Below, piece by piece: positions 1-8,350 of a stretch of DNA of 64,000 bases. A program made the position numbers and the translations under genes. The first letter of the stretch is position 1. Every line of letters starts with the position of its first letter. Source of the stretch: Confluentibacter sediminis (lineage in GTDB: Bacteria; Bacteroidota; Bacteroidia; Flavobacteriales; Flavobacteriaceae); contig NZ_QKPO01000020.1 of the NCBI RefSeq assembly GCF_003258355.1, forward strand, positions 1-64,000, written 5' to 3'. Below the pieces are notes generated by a model that was not told the DNA's origin, made no database searches, and saw only the letters and a program-made list of their open reading frames with translations.

Positions 1-28
1 AATTTTCTGTTTGTTTTGATGTTTCCAT
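1..28 (-). CDS. Possible 5' end of a gene leaving the window
   Basis: On the minus strand an ATG at 28 opens a frame that reads METSKQTEN and runs off the left edge. Only nine codons are visible, so no function can be assigned. It would be divergent from the histidine kinase at 515. The call rests only on an open frame with a polar N-terminus and could be chance. Confidence 0.25.
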
Positions 29-514
29 ACTCGTGGTTTTGTGTATAGCTATTTTAGGACAAGACAATTTTATATTGAGATATCATGTAGATATATAAAA
101 CATAACCATGGGAAAAAAAGATAAAAAAAGCCCTGTGTTCCCTGGTCTGGGTAATATTTTAAACAATACCCTTTAAAAAAACGCTTAAAGATACTATGTT
201 TGGTATACCATTAGCTAGACTTTTAATCATAATCCCAGAAAATCAAGTAAGGATGACATTACTATTCAAATAAGGCTAAAAAAAGAAGCCTGAAGCACTG
301 TTAAAAAGAGGAACCCCGGTGGACGTTTTGGTTTCTGCCGTTGTTGGCTATTTGATTCAGCGAAGACATACCAGCAAGACGGGAAGGATTCAAAAAAAAC
401 AAAGGGAAATGGAATTCTTTTTTAAAATTTGAATCCAGAAATTAATTCTTGTGGTATCTTTAAACATACAGGCAACATATCAGGAGCTCTTGAGCCAAAA
501 AAAGCAATAATCTC
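29..514. other. Leader region upstream of the histidine kinase, no firm gene
   Basis: No standard gene is convincing here. A 22-residue ORF (108-176) begins MGKKDKKSPVFPGLGN. A second open frame from about 273 to 432 contains GTPVDVLVSAVVGYLIQRR, with a possible GTG start at 319 but no ATG, and looks like the tail of a decayed gene. Just before the kinase, GGTATCTTTA (near 449-458) resembles a degenerate Bacteroidetes -7 box. Confidence 0.35.
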
Positions 515-1612
515 ATGAATACTACAGAAAAAGCATTAAAAGAACGTATCAAAGAACTAACCTGTCTTTATGAGGTGTCGTCTATTATTGGAAATACGAA
601 CCTGGATTTGATAGAAGACACGTTAAAAGCTGTCGCTTTTAGTGTAAAAAAAGCATTTCAGTATCCCGAAAATACGGTTGTGATGGTTTCTATAGATAGC
701 CTATCCATTTCTACGGATGAGCAAGCCCGTCAGGATCTAAAAATGGCATCGCATATTAAGATTTTCAATAAAAATAAAGGCAAATTAATAGTAGGTCTGG
801 ACACTTCGCATTCTAAAACAATCCATTTTTTAAAAGAAGAGCAATTGCTATTGGATAATGTGGCTTTAAAGGTAGGAAGCCTATTGGAGCGGATTGAAAT
901 TCAGAAAAGCGAAGCATCCTTAAAACGGCAAATGGAACATGCCGACCGTCTGGTTACTTTGGGCGAACTCACCGCCGGAATAGCACATGAACTCAATACG
1001 CCTTTGGCCAATATTCTTGGCTTTGCAGAATTGATGAAAAGTGATTTAGACCCCCATACTAAATTATCGGATGACGTCGATAAGATTATAAAAAATGCTA
1101 TTTTTTCTCGTGAAGTGGTTAAAAAACTCATGTTTTTTTCTTGCGAAATGCCCCAAAAAATGACCATGGTAAACATTGTACCCAGTATAAAAAATGCGAT
1201 TAATTTATTGGATGCCACTTTTAGAAAAGAACAGGTAAAATATATTGTAAAGATAGAAGAGGAGGAACTTTGGTTACGAGCAGACCCCATCCAATTAACC
1301 CAAATTATGTTCAACCTATTGATGAATGCCATCTACTTCTCTCCCAAAGATGGCTTAGTAACCATTGAAGCGCTAAGCACAAAAAAACACATCATTCTGA
1401 TCATTTCTGATGAGGGAAAAGGGTTTTTGCCCAATGAATTGGAAAAAGTATTTCAGCCATTTTTTACAACAAAACCCATAGGAGAGGGGGCTGGTTTGGG
1501 TTTGAGTGTGGTACACGGGATAGTGGCCTCACATAAAGGAAGCATCACCGCAGAAAATAACATAAAAAAAGGGGCTATATTTACCATAAAGCTTCCTAAA
1601 GACGTCTTATAA
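515..1612 (+). CDS. Sensor histidine kinase (NtrB-like, GAF-like sensor)
   Basis: 365 aa with no membrane segment, so probably a soluble sensor. Residues 1-130 form an alpha/beta GAF-like input region. A HisKA dimerisation domain follows with the phospho-acceptor His158 in HELNTP, then a HATPase_c domain with an N box (NLLMNAIYFSP), a G1 box (DEGKGF) and a G2 box (GAGLGLSVVHGIV). It autophosphorylates and passes the phosphate to the response regulator that starts 3 bp downstream. The pairing of cytoplasmic kinase and sigma-54 activator is NtrB/NtrC-like, but the input signal cannot be read from sequence. Kinase identity is certain; the GAF assignment is tentative. Confidence 0.93.
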   Translation: MNTTEKALKERIKELTCLYEVSSIIGNTNLDLIEDTLKAVAFSVKKAFQYPENTVVMVSIDSLSISTDEQARQDLKMASHIKIFNKNKGKLIVGLDTSHSKTIHFLKEEQLLLDNVALKVGSLLERIEIQKSEASLKRQMEHADRLVTLGELTAGIAHELNTPLANILGFAELMKSDLDPHTKLSDDVDKIIKNAIFSREVVKKLMFFSCEMPQKMTMVNIVPSIKNAINLLDATFRKEQVKYIVKIEEEELWLRADPIQLTQIMFNLLMNAIYFSPKDGLVTIEALSTKKHIILIISDEGKGFLPNELEKVFQPFFTTKPIGEGAGLGLSVVHGIVASHKGSITAENNIKKGAIFTIKLPKDVL

Positions 1613-1614
1613 TT

Positions 1615-2943
1615 ATGCAACTACGCAACGAAAATATACTTATAGTGGATGACGATGTTCATATTTTGGAACTGATGCAACGTCATTTGCAATCCTGGAA
1701 CTATCATACCTACAAGGCCATTTCGGTTAAAGAAGCGGTCACTATTTTGCGGGATACCACCATCGATTTGTTGATTACGGATTTAAAAATGCCCGAAATC
1801 GATGGATTTGAATTGATCAAGTTCGTTTCCGAGCATTATCCGAGACTCCCAAAATTAGTGGTAACAGGGTATCCTTCGGTTCAAGAGTCCCTGGCTACGA
1901 TAAAGTCTGGGGTGGTTGATTATTTAACGAAACCTTTTACAAAAGAAGAATTAAAGCATGCGTTGGATAAGTCCCTGTTGACTTCAGACAGTAAAAATCA
2001 ATCGCAAACAAAACCCGTTGTAGAACATCATAAAGCCTATGGGGACATCATCGGAAACTCAGAAAAAATAAATGAGGTCATACAAGTCATCGAGCGCGTT
2101 AAAGATAACAAAGCGACCATTTTTATTAAAGGGGAAAGTGGTACAGGTAAAGAATTGGTGGCACGTGCCATTCATTATCAAGGGAAGTTTTCGAGAGCAG
2201 CTTTTATTGCGGTAAATTGTGGCGGGATTCCAGAAAATCTCTTAGAAGCTGAATTATTTGGTTATGTTAAAGGGGCGTTTACAGGAGCCGAAACGAATAG
2301 GGAAGGTTTTTTTCAAGCCGCCCATGGAGGTACTATTTTTCTGGATGAAATTGGGAATGCCTCATTGACCGTTCAATCACGTTTGTTGCGGGTGCTTCAA
2401 GAAAAAGAAGTCGTTCGGGTTGGAGCCACCAAAGCCGAAAAAGTAGATGTCCGCATCATAGCAGCTACCAATGGCGATTTGCGAGGCATGATCCAAAAGC
2501 AGACCTTTAGGGAAGATTTGTTTTACCGCTTAACCGTGGTGGAAATAGATGTAGCACCCTTGCGTGAACGAAAAGAGGATATTCCTTTGTTAGTGGATAA
2601 ATTTCTTTTTAAATACGGCATAGAGTACAAAGATCGATTTGTAAAAATCACCCCAGACGCCTTGGCTATTTTAACACGGTATGATTGGCCTGGGAATATC
2701 AGGGAATTGGAAAACATCATGCAACGGGCTGTAATTATGTGCGATAAGCTGATAGATGTAGAACATTTACCGGAGCATTTAAAACATACGTTGCCCTTGT
2801 CTTCGGAAGCCTTCGTACCCCTAAAAGTTATGGAAAAACAATACATTGAAAAAGTATTGAGAGCGACTGATAATAATAAAACAAAAGCCGCAGAAATTCT
2901 TCAAATAGACCGAAAAACCATTCGGCAAAAACTTTCCGATTAG
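1615..2943 (+). CDS. Sigma-54-dependent response regulator, NtrC/AtoC family
   Basis: 442 aa, the usual length for the family. The receiver domain has an acidic pocket (VDDD near residue 11), phospho-acceptor Asp56 in LLITDLKMP and the conserved Lys in TKPF. The central AAA+ domain has Walker A GESGTGKE (173-180) and the sigma-54 contact loop GAFTGA (220-225). A Fis-type HTH occupies the last 40 residues (NKTKAAEILQIDRKT). When phosphorylated it should hydrolyse ATP to remodel sigma-54 RNA polymerase. It forms an operon with the kinase. A sigma-54 promoter 138 bp past its stop, with a palindrome between, makes the following small-gene/gdhA block its likely target. Confidence 0.95.
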   Translation: MQLRNENILIVDDDVHILELMQRHLQSWNYHTYKAISVKEAVTILRDTTIDLLITDLKMPEIDGFELIKFVSEHYPRLPKLVVTGYPSVQESLATIKSGVVDYLTKPFTKEELKHALDKSLLTSDSKNQSQTKPVVEHHKAYGDIIGNSEKINEVIQVIERVKDNKATIFIKGESGTGKELVARAIHYQGKFSRAAFIAVNCGGIPENLLEAELFGYVKGAFTGAETNREGFFQAAHGGTIFLDEIGNASLTVQSRLLRVLQEKEVVRVGATKAEKVDVRIIAATNGDLRGMIQKQTFREDLFYRLTVVEIDVAPLRERKEDIPLLVDKFLFKYGIEYKDRFVKITPDALAILTRYDWPGNIRELENIMQRAVIMCDKLIDVEHLPEHLKHTLPLSSEAFVPLKVMEKQYIEKVLRATDNNKTKAAEILQIDRKTIRQKLSD

Positions 2944-2954
2944 TTCCCTGTAAC

Positions 2955-2990
2955 TGGTACATTTTTACCCGCCTGGGGAATTATGTACCA
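2955..2990. promoter_or_regulatory. Palindrome, candidate enhancer site for the NtrC-type activator
   Basis: TGGTACAT (2955-2962) and ATGTACCA (2983-2990) form a perfect 8-bp inverted repeat with a 20-nt spacer. It lies about 90-125 bp upstream of the sigma-54 promoter at 3081, the usual distance for an enhancer bound by an AAA+ activator. It could instead be part of the terminator region of the regulator operon. Confidence 0.45.
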
Positions 2991-3025
2991 CTCACATAGT
3001 CGTTTAAAACTTCACTTTAATATTT

Positions 3026-3054
3026 AAAACCCTTTGTTTATAAGGGTTTTTTGG
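3026..3054 (+). terminator. Rho-independent terminator of the kinase/regulator operon
   Basis: AAAACCCTT and AAGGGTTTT pair across a short loop and are followed by a T run. It closes the two-gene operon 80-110 bp past the regulator stop. Confidence 0.75.
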
Positions 3055-3080
3055 TTTTATAGCCCGTTTTGAAATCCTTT

Positions 3081-3096
3081 TGGTATGGAGCTTGCC
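3081..3096 (+). promoter_or_regulatory. Sigma-54 (-24/-12) promoter
   Basis: TGGTATGGAGCTTGCC matches the sigma-54 consensus TGGCACG-N4-TTGCW, with the GG and GC dinucleotides at the required spacing. It sits 36 bp before the start of the small gene at 3132 and directly downstream of a sigma-54 activator gene, which strengthens the call. Confidence 0.75.
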
Positions 3097-3131
3097 TTTT
3101 GTGAGCTGTATAACATTAACACGTTTTTAAT

Positions 3132-3284
3132 ATGAATCACTTTAATATCTGTCCGAGTTGTTTACATCGCAAAACCTGTGTGTTAACAGCCCAAAAAGAT
3201 ACCGTTTGGTCTTGTAGCGAGTACGATGAAGCCATTCCAAGCACCTATCACTTAGAGACTGTTCAAAAACGAGAACGACACTAA
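3132..3284 (+). CDS. Small cysteine-containing protein (50 aa)
   Basis: A 50-residue ORF starting MNHFNICPSCLHRKTC, with a CPSC-x4-KTC arrangement and a fourth Cys in WSCSEYD. Four cysteines could bind a metal such as Zn, but this is inference. Small Cys-rich proteins of this look are common in Flavobacteriia, though I do not recognise a named family. It is the first ORF after the sigma-54 promoter (ATG 36 bp downstream), so it heads the activator's likely target operon. Confidence 0.6.
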   Translation: MNHFNICPSCLHRKTCVLTAQKDTVWSCSEYDEAIPSTYHLETVQKRERH

Positions 3285-3326
3285 AAAAAGGACTAATAGT
3301 CGTTTAACTATTTAATAATAAAGACC

Positions 3327-3473
3327 ATGATTTTTAAAACATCCATAGCATCCCTATTAGCTAAGATTTCAAAAGCTAAAAAAACGAAAGTCATAACGGC
3401 TAGGGATAAATACATCACAGAGAAATACAATGAAAGGTCTATTGTCAACCAATATTTTAAAAAACACCCTTAA
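3327..3473 (+). CDS. Small basic protein, copy 1 of a paralogous pair (48 aa)
   Basis: The ORF begins MIFKTSIASLLAKISKAKKT and is Lys-rich, with an amphipathic N-terminal helix. The start is similar to that of the ORF at 3554 (MIHFKTLSNLFKKLIRAKKT), so the two look like products of a small tandem duplication, which supports both being translated. Function is unknown. It lies 43 bp after the Cys-rich gene and probably in the same sigma-54 transcript. Confidence 0.45.
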   Translation: MIFKTSIASLLAKISKAKKTKVITARDKYITEKYNERSIVNQYFKKHP

Positions 3474-3553
3474 AAACGTCCATATATAACGAAGTAACAG
3501 ATTTTAAAACCAGTGGCTTATTGGCCCGAATACCCTTATAAAATAAAAATAAC

Positions 3554-3685
3554 ATGATACATTTTAAAACACTTTCAAACCTATTCAAAAAACTAATAAG
3601 AGCCAAGAAGACCTTCATATTAGTTCCTGTTAGGACCACACCTAACACCTTTTCAAACCATACAAGACATCGTAGGGACGATTGA
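3554..3685 (+). CDS. Small basic protein, copy 2 of a paralogous pair (43 aa)
   Basis: The ORF begins MIHFKTLSNLFKKLIRAKKT and ends in a basic tail with Arg and His residues. Its N-terminal half matches the small ORF at 3327 in pattern (Met-Ile, FKT, hydrophobic helix, AKKT). The stretch between the two ORFs is only 80 bp. No function is recognised. An overlapping minus-strand ORF here is longer but has no supporting feature. Confidence 0.4.
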   Translation: MIHFKTLSNLFKKLIRAKKTFILVPVRTTPNTFSNHTRHRRDD

Positions 3686-3804
3686 TCTTGCAATCAAAAA
3701 AACCTGATAAACAATCAAAAAGCAGATTATAAATAGAAAAAGAACATGTAAATGAACACTCATTTTCGTACCAGTATAAATTTAAAAGTTAAAAACAAAT
3801 CATT

Positions 3805-4167
3805 ATGAAAAAGTATGTATTAGCCGGCATGATAGCCTTAGGCATTTTAAGTATGGGCGCTCAAGAATCAACAGCCCCTGCCATCACCTTACAAAAAGGA
3901 GATGTTATTGAAATTGGAAGCCCATCTACCCAAAAATATAAATACATTAAGTTTCCTCGTGCAAATTTTATCGTCCAAAGAGATGGTGTTAAAAATTACA
4001 AATCTGCTTTGGGAGAAGAAGTCATGGTAACCGATATAAAAACGGCTAAAGACGGGAGTAGACTGGTTTATGTAAAACGTCAGGATGGTAAAAGATTTTT
4101 TAACACGGTAAATACAGTATCCATCCAATTTGAAAAGGCTTTAGCAACGCATGAAATTAAGATATAA
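3805..4167 (+). CDS. Secreted conserved hypothetical protein (120 aa)
   Basis: A signal peptide is clear: MKKYVLAGMIALGILSMGAQ, with probable cleavage after GAQ. The mature part is about 100 residues, rich in beta-strand patterns (VIEIGSP, YIKFPRANFIV, LVYVKRQDGKRFFNTV), which suggests a small periplasmic or surface beta domain. I recognise no family. It stands 119 bp after the small ORFs and 77 bp before the glutamate dehydrogenase gene, all on the same strand and probably under the same sigma-54 control. Confidence 0.7.
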   Translation: MKKYVLAGMIALGILSMGAQESTAPAITLQKGDVIEIGSPSTQKYKYIKFPRANFIVQRDGVKNYKSALGEEVMVTDIKTAKDGSRLVYVKRQDGKRFFNTVNTVSIQFEKALATHEIKI

Positions 4168-4244
4168 CCCATTTTGAACCCCAAGTGTAGAGAGATACGC
4201 TAAAGACCAATGGGGATTATTATTCCACTAAAAAATTAGAAGTC

Positions 4245-5546
4245 ATGATTGTAGTTAAAAATATAAATTCCAAAATAAAAGAACAGCCTGCAATAGGCAT
4301 GGTCGCTAATGTGATGGAGCAGTTTAATAGCGCAGCAGACCACATTGACCTGCATCCAAACATTAGAAAGATATTAAGTATTACCAACAATGAAATCATG
4401 GTGAATTTTCCAGTAAAGATGGATAACGGTAATGTAGAGATTTTTACTGGATATAGAGTGCAGCATAACAATGCTCTCGGGCCTTATAAAGGCGGACTAC
4501 GGTACCATCCTACGGTTGATATCGATGCCGCAAGAGCTTTGGCCATGTGGATGACATGGAAAACATCCTTAGCAGGACTGCCTTATGGAGGCGCTAAAGG
4601 CGGTATTAAATTAGATCCGTCAAAATATTCTAAAGGAGAGTTAGAACGTATCACAAGACGTTTCACCTTCGCTTTAGGAGATAATATTGGGCCAGAATAC
4701 GATATTCCAGCACCCGACGTGAACACGAATAGCCAAACGATGGCTTGGATGGCAGATACCTATATGAGTACACGTCCACCAGCAGAACGTGCAGCCCATC
4801 AGCATGTGGTTACAGGGAAACCAGCGGGAAGTGGTGGATTGGAAGGTCGTGATAGAGCCACCGGATATGGGGTGTATTTATCCATTAAATTTTGGTCTGA
4901 AAAGAATAAAACAAGTTTGGAAGGAAAGACATTTATCGTTCAAGGTTTTGGTAATGTAGGCTATTGGACCGCGCATTTTTTAGAAAAAGAAGGGGCTAAA
5001 TTAGTGGCGGTTCAGGATGCCTATGGTAGTATTCAAAATCAAGAAGGAATAGCTGTTGAAGATTTATTGGAATATAGCCAATTAAATGGGGGGAGCATTG
5101 TGAATTTTCCACATGCGAAGCCCGTGGATAAAAATGAATTCTTCTCCATAGCATGCGATATATGCATTCCTGCGGCATTAGGGAACCAAATTACCAAAGA
5201 CAATGCATCCATGATACAAGCAAGCTTGATTGCAGAAGGTGCCAACGGACCTACCAATGTGGAAGGCGAGAAGATTCTTTTAAAGAAAGGTATCACCATT
5301 ATTCCCGATATTTTGTGCAATTCAGGCGGGGTGATTGGGAGCTATTTTGAATGGTTACAAAACCGAAATGGGGAGCTATGGCACTTGGATGAAGTCATGG
5401 TAAAACTCTACAAAAAATTAAAAGATTCTTTTGACAAAGTGTATGAGTATTCAGAAAACGAAGCTATCGATATGCGTACCGCCGCCTATTGTATCGCTAT
5501 CGAACGGATAGAACAAGCCTATGTACAAAGAGGGATATTCCCATAA
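4245..5546 (+). CDS. gdhA: Glutamate dehydrogenase (Glu/Leu/Phe/Val family)
   Basis: 433 aa, close to hexameric GDHs of the RocG/GudB type. It interconverts glutamate with 2-oxoglutarate and ammonium using a nicotinamide cofactor. Visible motifs are the substrate region YKGGLRYHP, the signature LPYGGAKGGI with the catalytic Lys, PAPDVNT, and the Rossmann fingerprint QGFGNVG followed by an acidic residue (VAVQDAYG), which favours NAD over NADP. The C-terminal stretch SGGVIGSYFEWLQN is typical. A nitrogen or carbon balancing enzyme fits control by an NtrC-like sigma-54 activator. The symbol follows the general family name. Confidence 0.92.
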   Translation: MIVVKNINSKIKEQPAIGMVANVMEQFNSAADHIDLHPNIRKILSITNNEIMVNFPVKMDNGNVEIFTGYRVQHNNALGPYKGGLRYHPTVDIDAARALAMWMTWKTSLAGLPYGGAKGGIKLDPSKYSKGELERITRRFTFALGDNIGPEYDIPAPDVNTNSQTMAWMADTYMSTRPPAERAAHQHVVTGKPAGSGGLEGRDRATGYGVYLSIKFWSEKNKTSLEGKTFIVQGFGNVGYWTAHFLEKEGAKLVAVQDAYGSIQNQEGIAVEDLLEYSQLNGGSIVNFPHAKPVDKNEFFSIACDICIPAALGNQITKDNASMIQASLIAEGANGPTNVEGEKILLKKGITIIPDILCNSGGVIGSYFEWLQNRNGELWHLDEVMVKLYKKLKDSFDKVYEYSENEAIDMRTAAYCIAIERIEQAYVQRGIFP

Positions 5547-5566
5547 AATAATTTAAAACCATACAG

Positions 5567-5986
5567 ATGAAATACGGAAGTTTAATATTAGAAAAAAAGG
5601 AGTATGTGTATTTAAAACGCATCCTCAATATATCGGGTTATACGGGAGACCATCAAACCCAACAATCGTTAATGAAATTGAGCGAGGAGTTAAAAACGGC
5701 TACCATAATCGATGACAGCGAGATGCCAGATGATGTTATCAGATTTAATAGTAAGGTCACCTTGGTTTTTGATAGTGGTTTAGAGAAAACATTACAAGTC
5801 GTCATTCCCGTAGATAAGGATGTGCACAAAAATAAAATCTCTATTTTGACGCCCATGGGGTCGGCATTGATGGGATATTCAAAAGACGATCTTATTGAAT
5901 GGGACTTTCCTAAAGGGAAACTAAAGATGAAAATTACCAACGTCATCCAAGAGGAAACTTTTAGTGATTTTGATACGGTTGTATAA
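5567..5986 (+). CDS. GreA/GreB-family factor, Rnk-like
   Basis: 139 aa, the length of Rnk rather than full GreA. A short N-terminal helical part (LMKLSEELKTATIID) precedes a GreA/GreB C-terminal FKBP-like domain (residues 50-130) with VTLVFDSG, ISILTPMGSALMGYSKDDLIEW and a terminal beta strand. The N-terminal coiled coil that enters the RNA polymerase secondary channel is short, so cleavage stimulation is doubtful; an Rnk-type regulatory role is more likely. It starts 20 bp after gdhA, in the same operon. Confidence 0.82.
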   Translation: MKYGSLILEKKEYVYLKRILNISGYTGDHQTQQSLMKLSEELKTATIIDDSEMPDDVIRFNSKVTLVFDSGLEKTLQVVIPVDKDVHKNKISILTPMGSALMGYSKDDLIEWDFPKGKLKMKITNVIQEETFSDFDTVV

Positions 5987-5999
5987 CTAAGAAACCAGG

Positions 6000-6410
6000 A
6001 TGACTTTACAGACTAAAAAACTTCATTACGATGTCGATGTAGCACATAAAATCAATACCATGGAATTACTTAATTGGATCAATCATTTGAAATATATCAC
6101 CAAGGAGTTAGGACACATTATAAGTGTGTATAATGAAGCGCTCAATGACAGGGGATACCACAAGAATATGGTGAGACGTTTTCAAAAAAAGCAAAGGGAA
6201 AATGAGAATTTGCTCAAGGCCCTTCTTGAATACTCAGATTCCAGATCTCATATATGGGCATGTGAAGATGCGTCACGAGACATGACCTATATAGCAGCGC
6301 ATGACAAGTACCGAAGAAGCTATTTATATCATTTGCATAAATATGGAAGACTCAAAGAAGAGTTTTTCAATAAGGCACAAAACAAATTTGCGATTTTAAG
6401 AATTGAATAA
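6000..6410 (+). CDS. Helical conserved hypothetical protein, paralogue A (136 aa)
   Basis: A mostly alpha-helical, charged, cytoplasmic protein with no signal peptide. An N-terminal segment ELLNWINHLKYITKELGHI is echoed by the next gene (ELNTWHTLLECFNKELDHI). Basic and acidic helices follow. No domain is recognised. It lies 13 bp after the GreA-like gene, so it belongs to the same transcript. The neighbours (GDH, universal stress protein) suggest a starvation or stress role, by context only. Confidence 0.65.
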   Translation: MTLQTKKLHYDVDVAHKINTMELLNWINHLKYITKELGHIISVYNEALNDRGYHKNMVRRFQKKQRENENLLKALLEYSDSRSHIWACEDASRDMTYIAAHDKYRRSYLYHLHKYGRLKEEFFNKAQNKFAILRIE

Positions 6411-6434
6411 CATCCTAATACATGCCCTAACTTT

Positions 6435-6824
6435 TTGACAGGAATCTCATTACATAAAATAGACACGCATAGAAGACTGTGTATTCAAAAAGACTTAGGC
6501 GAATTGAATACTTGGCATACTCTATTGGAATGTTTCAATAAAGAATTGGACCATATAACCATCATTGAAAAGCAGCTAATAAAAACGGCTTCCCTATTGA
6601 ATCTCATTCAAGCCATCCGCAGAAAAAACATTCTGATGATGGCAGACTTATGCAAATATGAACAAGAGTTGAAGAGTGAATATGAATATGGAAAAGTGGA
6701 TTATGACCTAAAAAGATTAAAAGTACACGAACACAAACGGACATGCTATTTAAAGCTGATAGGGGAATGCCATGCTTTTAAAAATCAGTTTTATATGTCA
6801 CTTAGAATGTATCGACGAAAATAA
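6435..6824 (+). CDS. Helical conserved hypothetical protein, paralogue B (129 aa)
   Basis: The frame opens with TTG at 6435; no upstream ATG fits, because the previous gene's stop lies in the same frame 25 bp before. The helix ELNTWHTLLECFNKELDHI aligns with the corresponding helix of the 6000-6410 protein, and overall length and charge pattern also agree, so the pair probably arose by tandem duplication and strong divergence. Function is unknown. The start codon is the least certain part. Confidence 0.6.
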   Translation: MTGISLHKIDTHRRLCIQKDLGELNTWHTLLECFNKELDHITIIEKQLIKTASLLNLIQAIRRKNILMMADLCKYEQELKSEYEYGKVDYDLKRLKVHEHKRTCYLKLIGECHAFKNQFYMSLRMYRRK

Positions 6825-6990
6825 TTAAAAAAATAAAGTTTTTAGCCACTTTTCTATCGAAAATGGCTCGAACGGACATTCCATGATATTAGATACATAA
6901 AAAAGCATAACGGGTTTATAAGATGTCTCATCATGGCCTTACTTAAAAAATAAAAGCCGAGGATAATAGAAACACTCAAATAAATATAAG

Positions 6991-7821
6991 ATGAAAAAAA
7001 TTTTAATTCCAACAGATTTTTCACTAAAAAGTTATCAGACTATAGATTATGTGTGTTCACTTTTTAAAAATGAATATTGTGAATTTAATTTGTTCCATAC
7101 CTACACCTATGACGTAAACAGCTTAAATGCTATAGAATTGCTTCATGCTGATGATGAGTGGTTTGACAAACCCAAAGTAGAGTCATTAAAACAAATTGGA
7201 AAAATAAGAGAATACTACAACCTAAAATTTAATAATCCAAAACATGAATTTAATTCAATTTCCGAGTGTGTCACACTTGTAGAAGGTATTAAAAACAATA
7301 TCAAAGAAATGGAAATAGATTTAGTGATTGTTACAGGTAAAGCAGAAAAAATGTTTGGTAAAACCACAAAAAATATATTAGATAAAATAATATCCTGCCC
7401 TATATTAATTGTGCCACCACACGCCTCTATTTGCAAAGACATTTGTCTAACAATTGCTTCAGATTTTAAACAAAAAATCAACACCCATGATATTGATAAT
7501 TTTTGTAAAACCATAGAAAATACAAACATAAATATTGGTATTTTAGTTTTAGAAGAACAGAAACAATTAACAAATCTAGTAGTAAATAATTTGGAATCAT
7601 TAAGAATCCATTTAAAAGAAAATTTAGATAATCGAATAGGTTTAGAATACATAAAGCCTTCTTATCGTCTCAAAGACTATGCTTTATTCCATAAAGAAGG
7701 CATTTTGTGTATTATAGATAAAAAACCAGATTTATTTAGAAAAATTGGTTTTTATAAATCTAGTGTTATATCAAAATTAAAAAAATTGAATATGAATACT
7801 GTATTGACAGTACATCAATAA
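6991..7821 (+). CDS. Universal stress protein (UspA family), tandem-domain
   Basis: 276 aa, the size of two fused Usp domains as is usual in Bacteroidetes. The N-terminal domain starts MKKILIPTDFSLKSYQTIDY and ends with the signature region LVIVTGKAEKMFGKTTKNILDKIISCPILIVPP; the ATP-loop glycines are partly degenerate (G-x-AEKMFG). The second domain (from about residue 148) is more diverged. Usp proteins support survival under starvation or energy stress. The gene sits 166 bp after the small-protein block on the same strand, possibly with its own promoter. Confidence 0.85.
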   Translation: MKKILIPTDFSLKSYQTIDYVCSLFKNEYCEFNLFHTYTYDVNSLNAIELLHADDEWFDKPKVESLKQIGKIREYYNLKFNNPKHEFNSISECVTLVEGIKNNIKEMEIDLVIVTGKAEKMFGKTTKNILDKIISCPILIVPPHASICKDICLTIASDFKQKINTHDIDNFCKTIENTNINIGILVLEEQKQLTNLVVNNLESLRIHLKENLDNRIGLEYIKPSYRLKDYALFHKEGILCIIDKKPDLFRKIGFYKSSVISKLKKLNMNTVLTVHQ

Positions 7822-7938
7822 ATTTCTTTATAAGGTGGTAATTAATACACACCGATAGTAATAGAATACTATTTTTTTCAAATGCAAAATCATAAATTAT
7901 TAGTTAAAAATAAAAACCATTTGATTTTGTGTTTTAAT

Positions 7939-7970
7939 AACCGTGAGAGTTGTGACTTTCACGGTTTATT
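7939..7970 (+). terminator. Hairpin terminator after the stress-protein gene
   Basis: AACCGTGA (7939-7946) pairs perfectly with TCACGGTT (7959-7966), followed by TTATTTGT. It lies 118 bp after the Usp stop. Confidence 0.6.
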
Positions 7971-8014
7971 TGTACAAGTATAAAAATTTAAAAATTCTCA
8001 AAAGGCGTTACAAT

Positions 8015-8110
8015 ATGAGCAATCGGAAATTTTACATTATAGCTATAGCGATTGGTATATTAATTATAGCTTTATTATCTTGGTTAGTTCCAGCACCAAG
8101 AATAAAATAA
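8015..8110 (+). CDS. Tiny single-pass membrane protein (31 aa)
   Basis: The ORF reads MSNRKFYIIAIAIGILIIALL and ends VPAPRIK: a short basic head, one strong transmembrane helix and a basic tail. AAAGGCG lies about 10 bp upstream of the ATG. It stands alone between the stress gene and the broken marC remnant. No family is recognised; the composition is far from random for this length. Confidence 0.4.
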   Translation: MSNRKFYIIAIAIGILIIALLSWLVPAPRIK

Positions 8111-8350
8111 TGGGCTATGTTTTTTACTGATTTATTTTATCAAATTTTTCCAATTCGAATAATAAAAGGTTCTTTTTTTTTCAGTAGGCTCTGGCTAATT
8201 TCGATTAATGTTTTATTATAATTTTACTTATTTAAATCAATAGTTGAAAAATTAAGCAAATGGTGGATAAGTGAAATTAGGATTAAATGGGTTCCATCAA
8301 AAAATATTAATATTATTTTTAATCCAGTTCTTTGTTACCACAAGTTTGTC
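8111..8350. other. Non-coding stretch
   Basis: AT-rich sequence with no open frame of note on either strand and no repeats that I can see, between the tiny membrane ORF and the marC remnant. Confidence 0.4.

Noticed and set aside
1..120. Additional Rrf2 box at the TAGGACAA string near 54-61
   Set aside because: Only one half site is present, with no palindromic partner.
901..1332. Minus-strand ORF of 143 codons inside the histidine kinase
   Set aside because: It lies wholly within a well-supported gene in another frame, with unusual Ser/Ile-rich composition and no domain.
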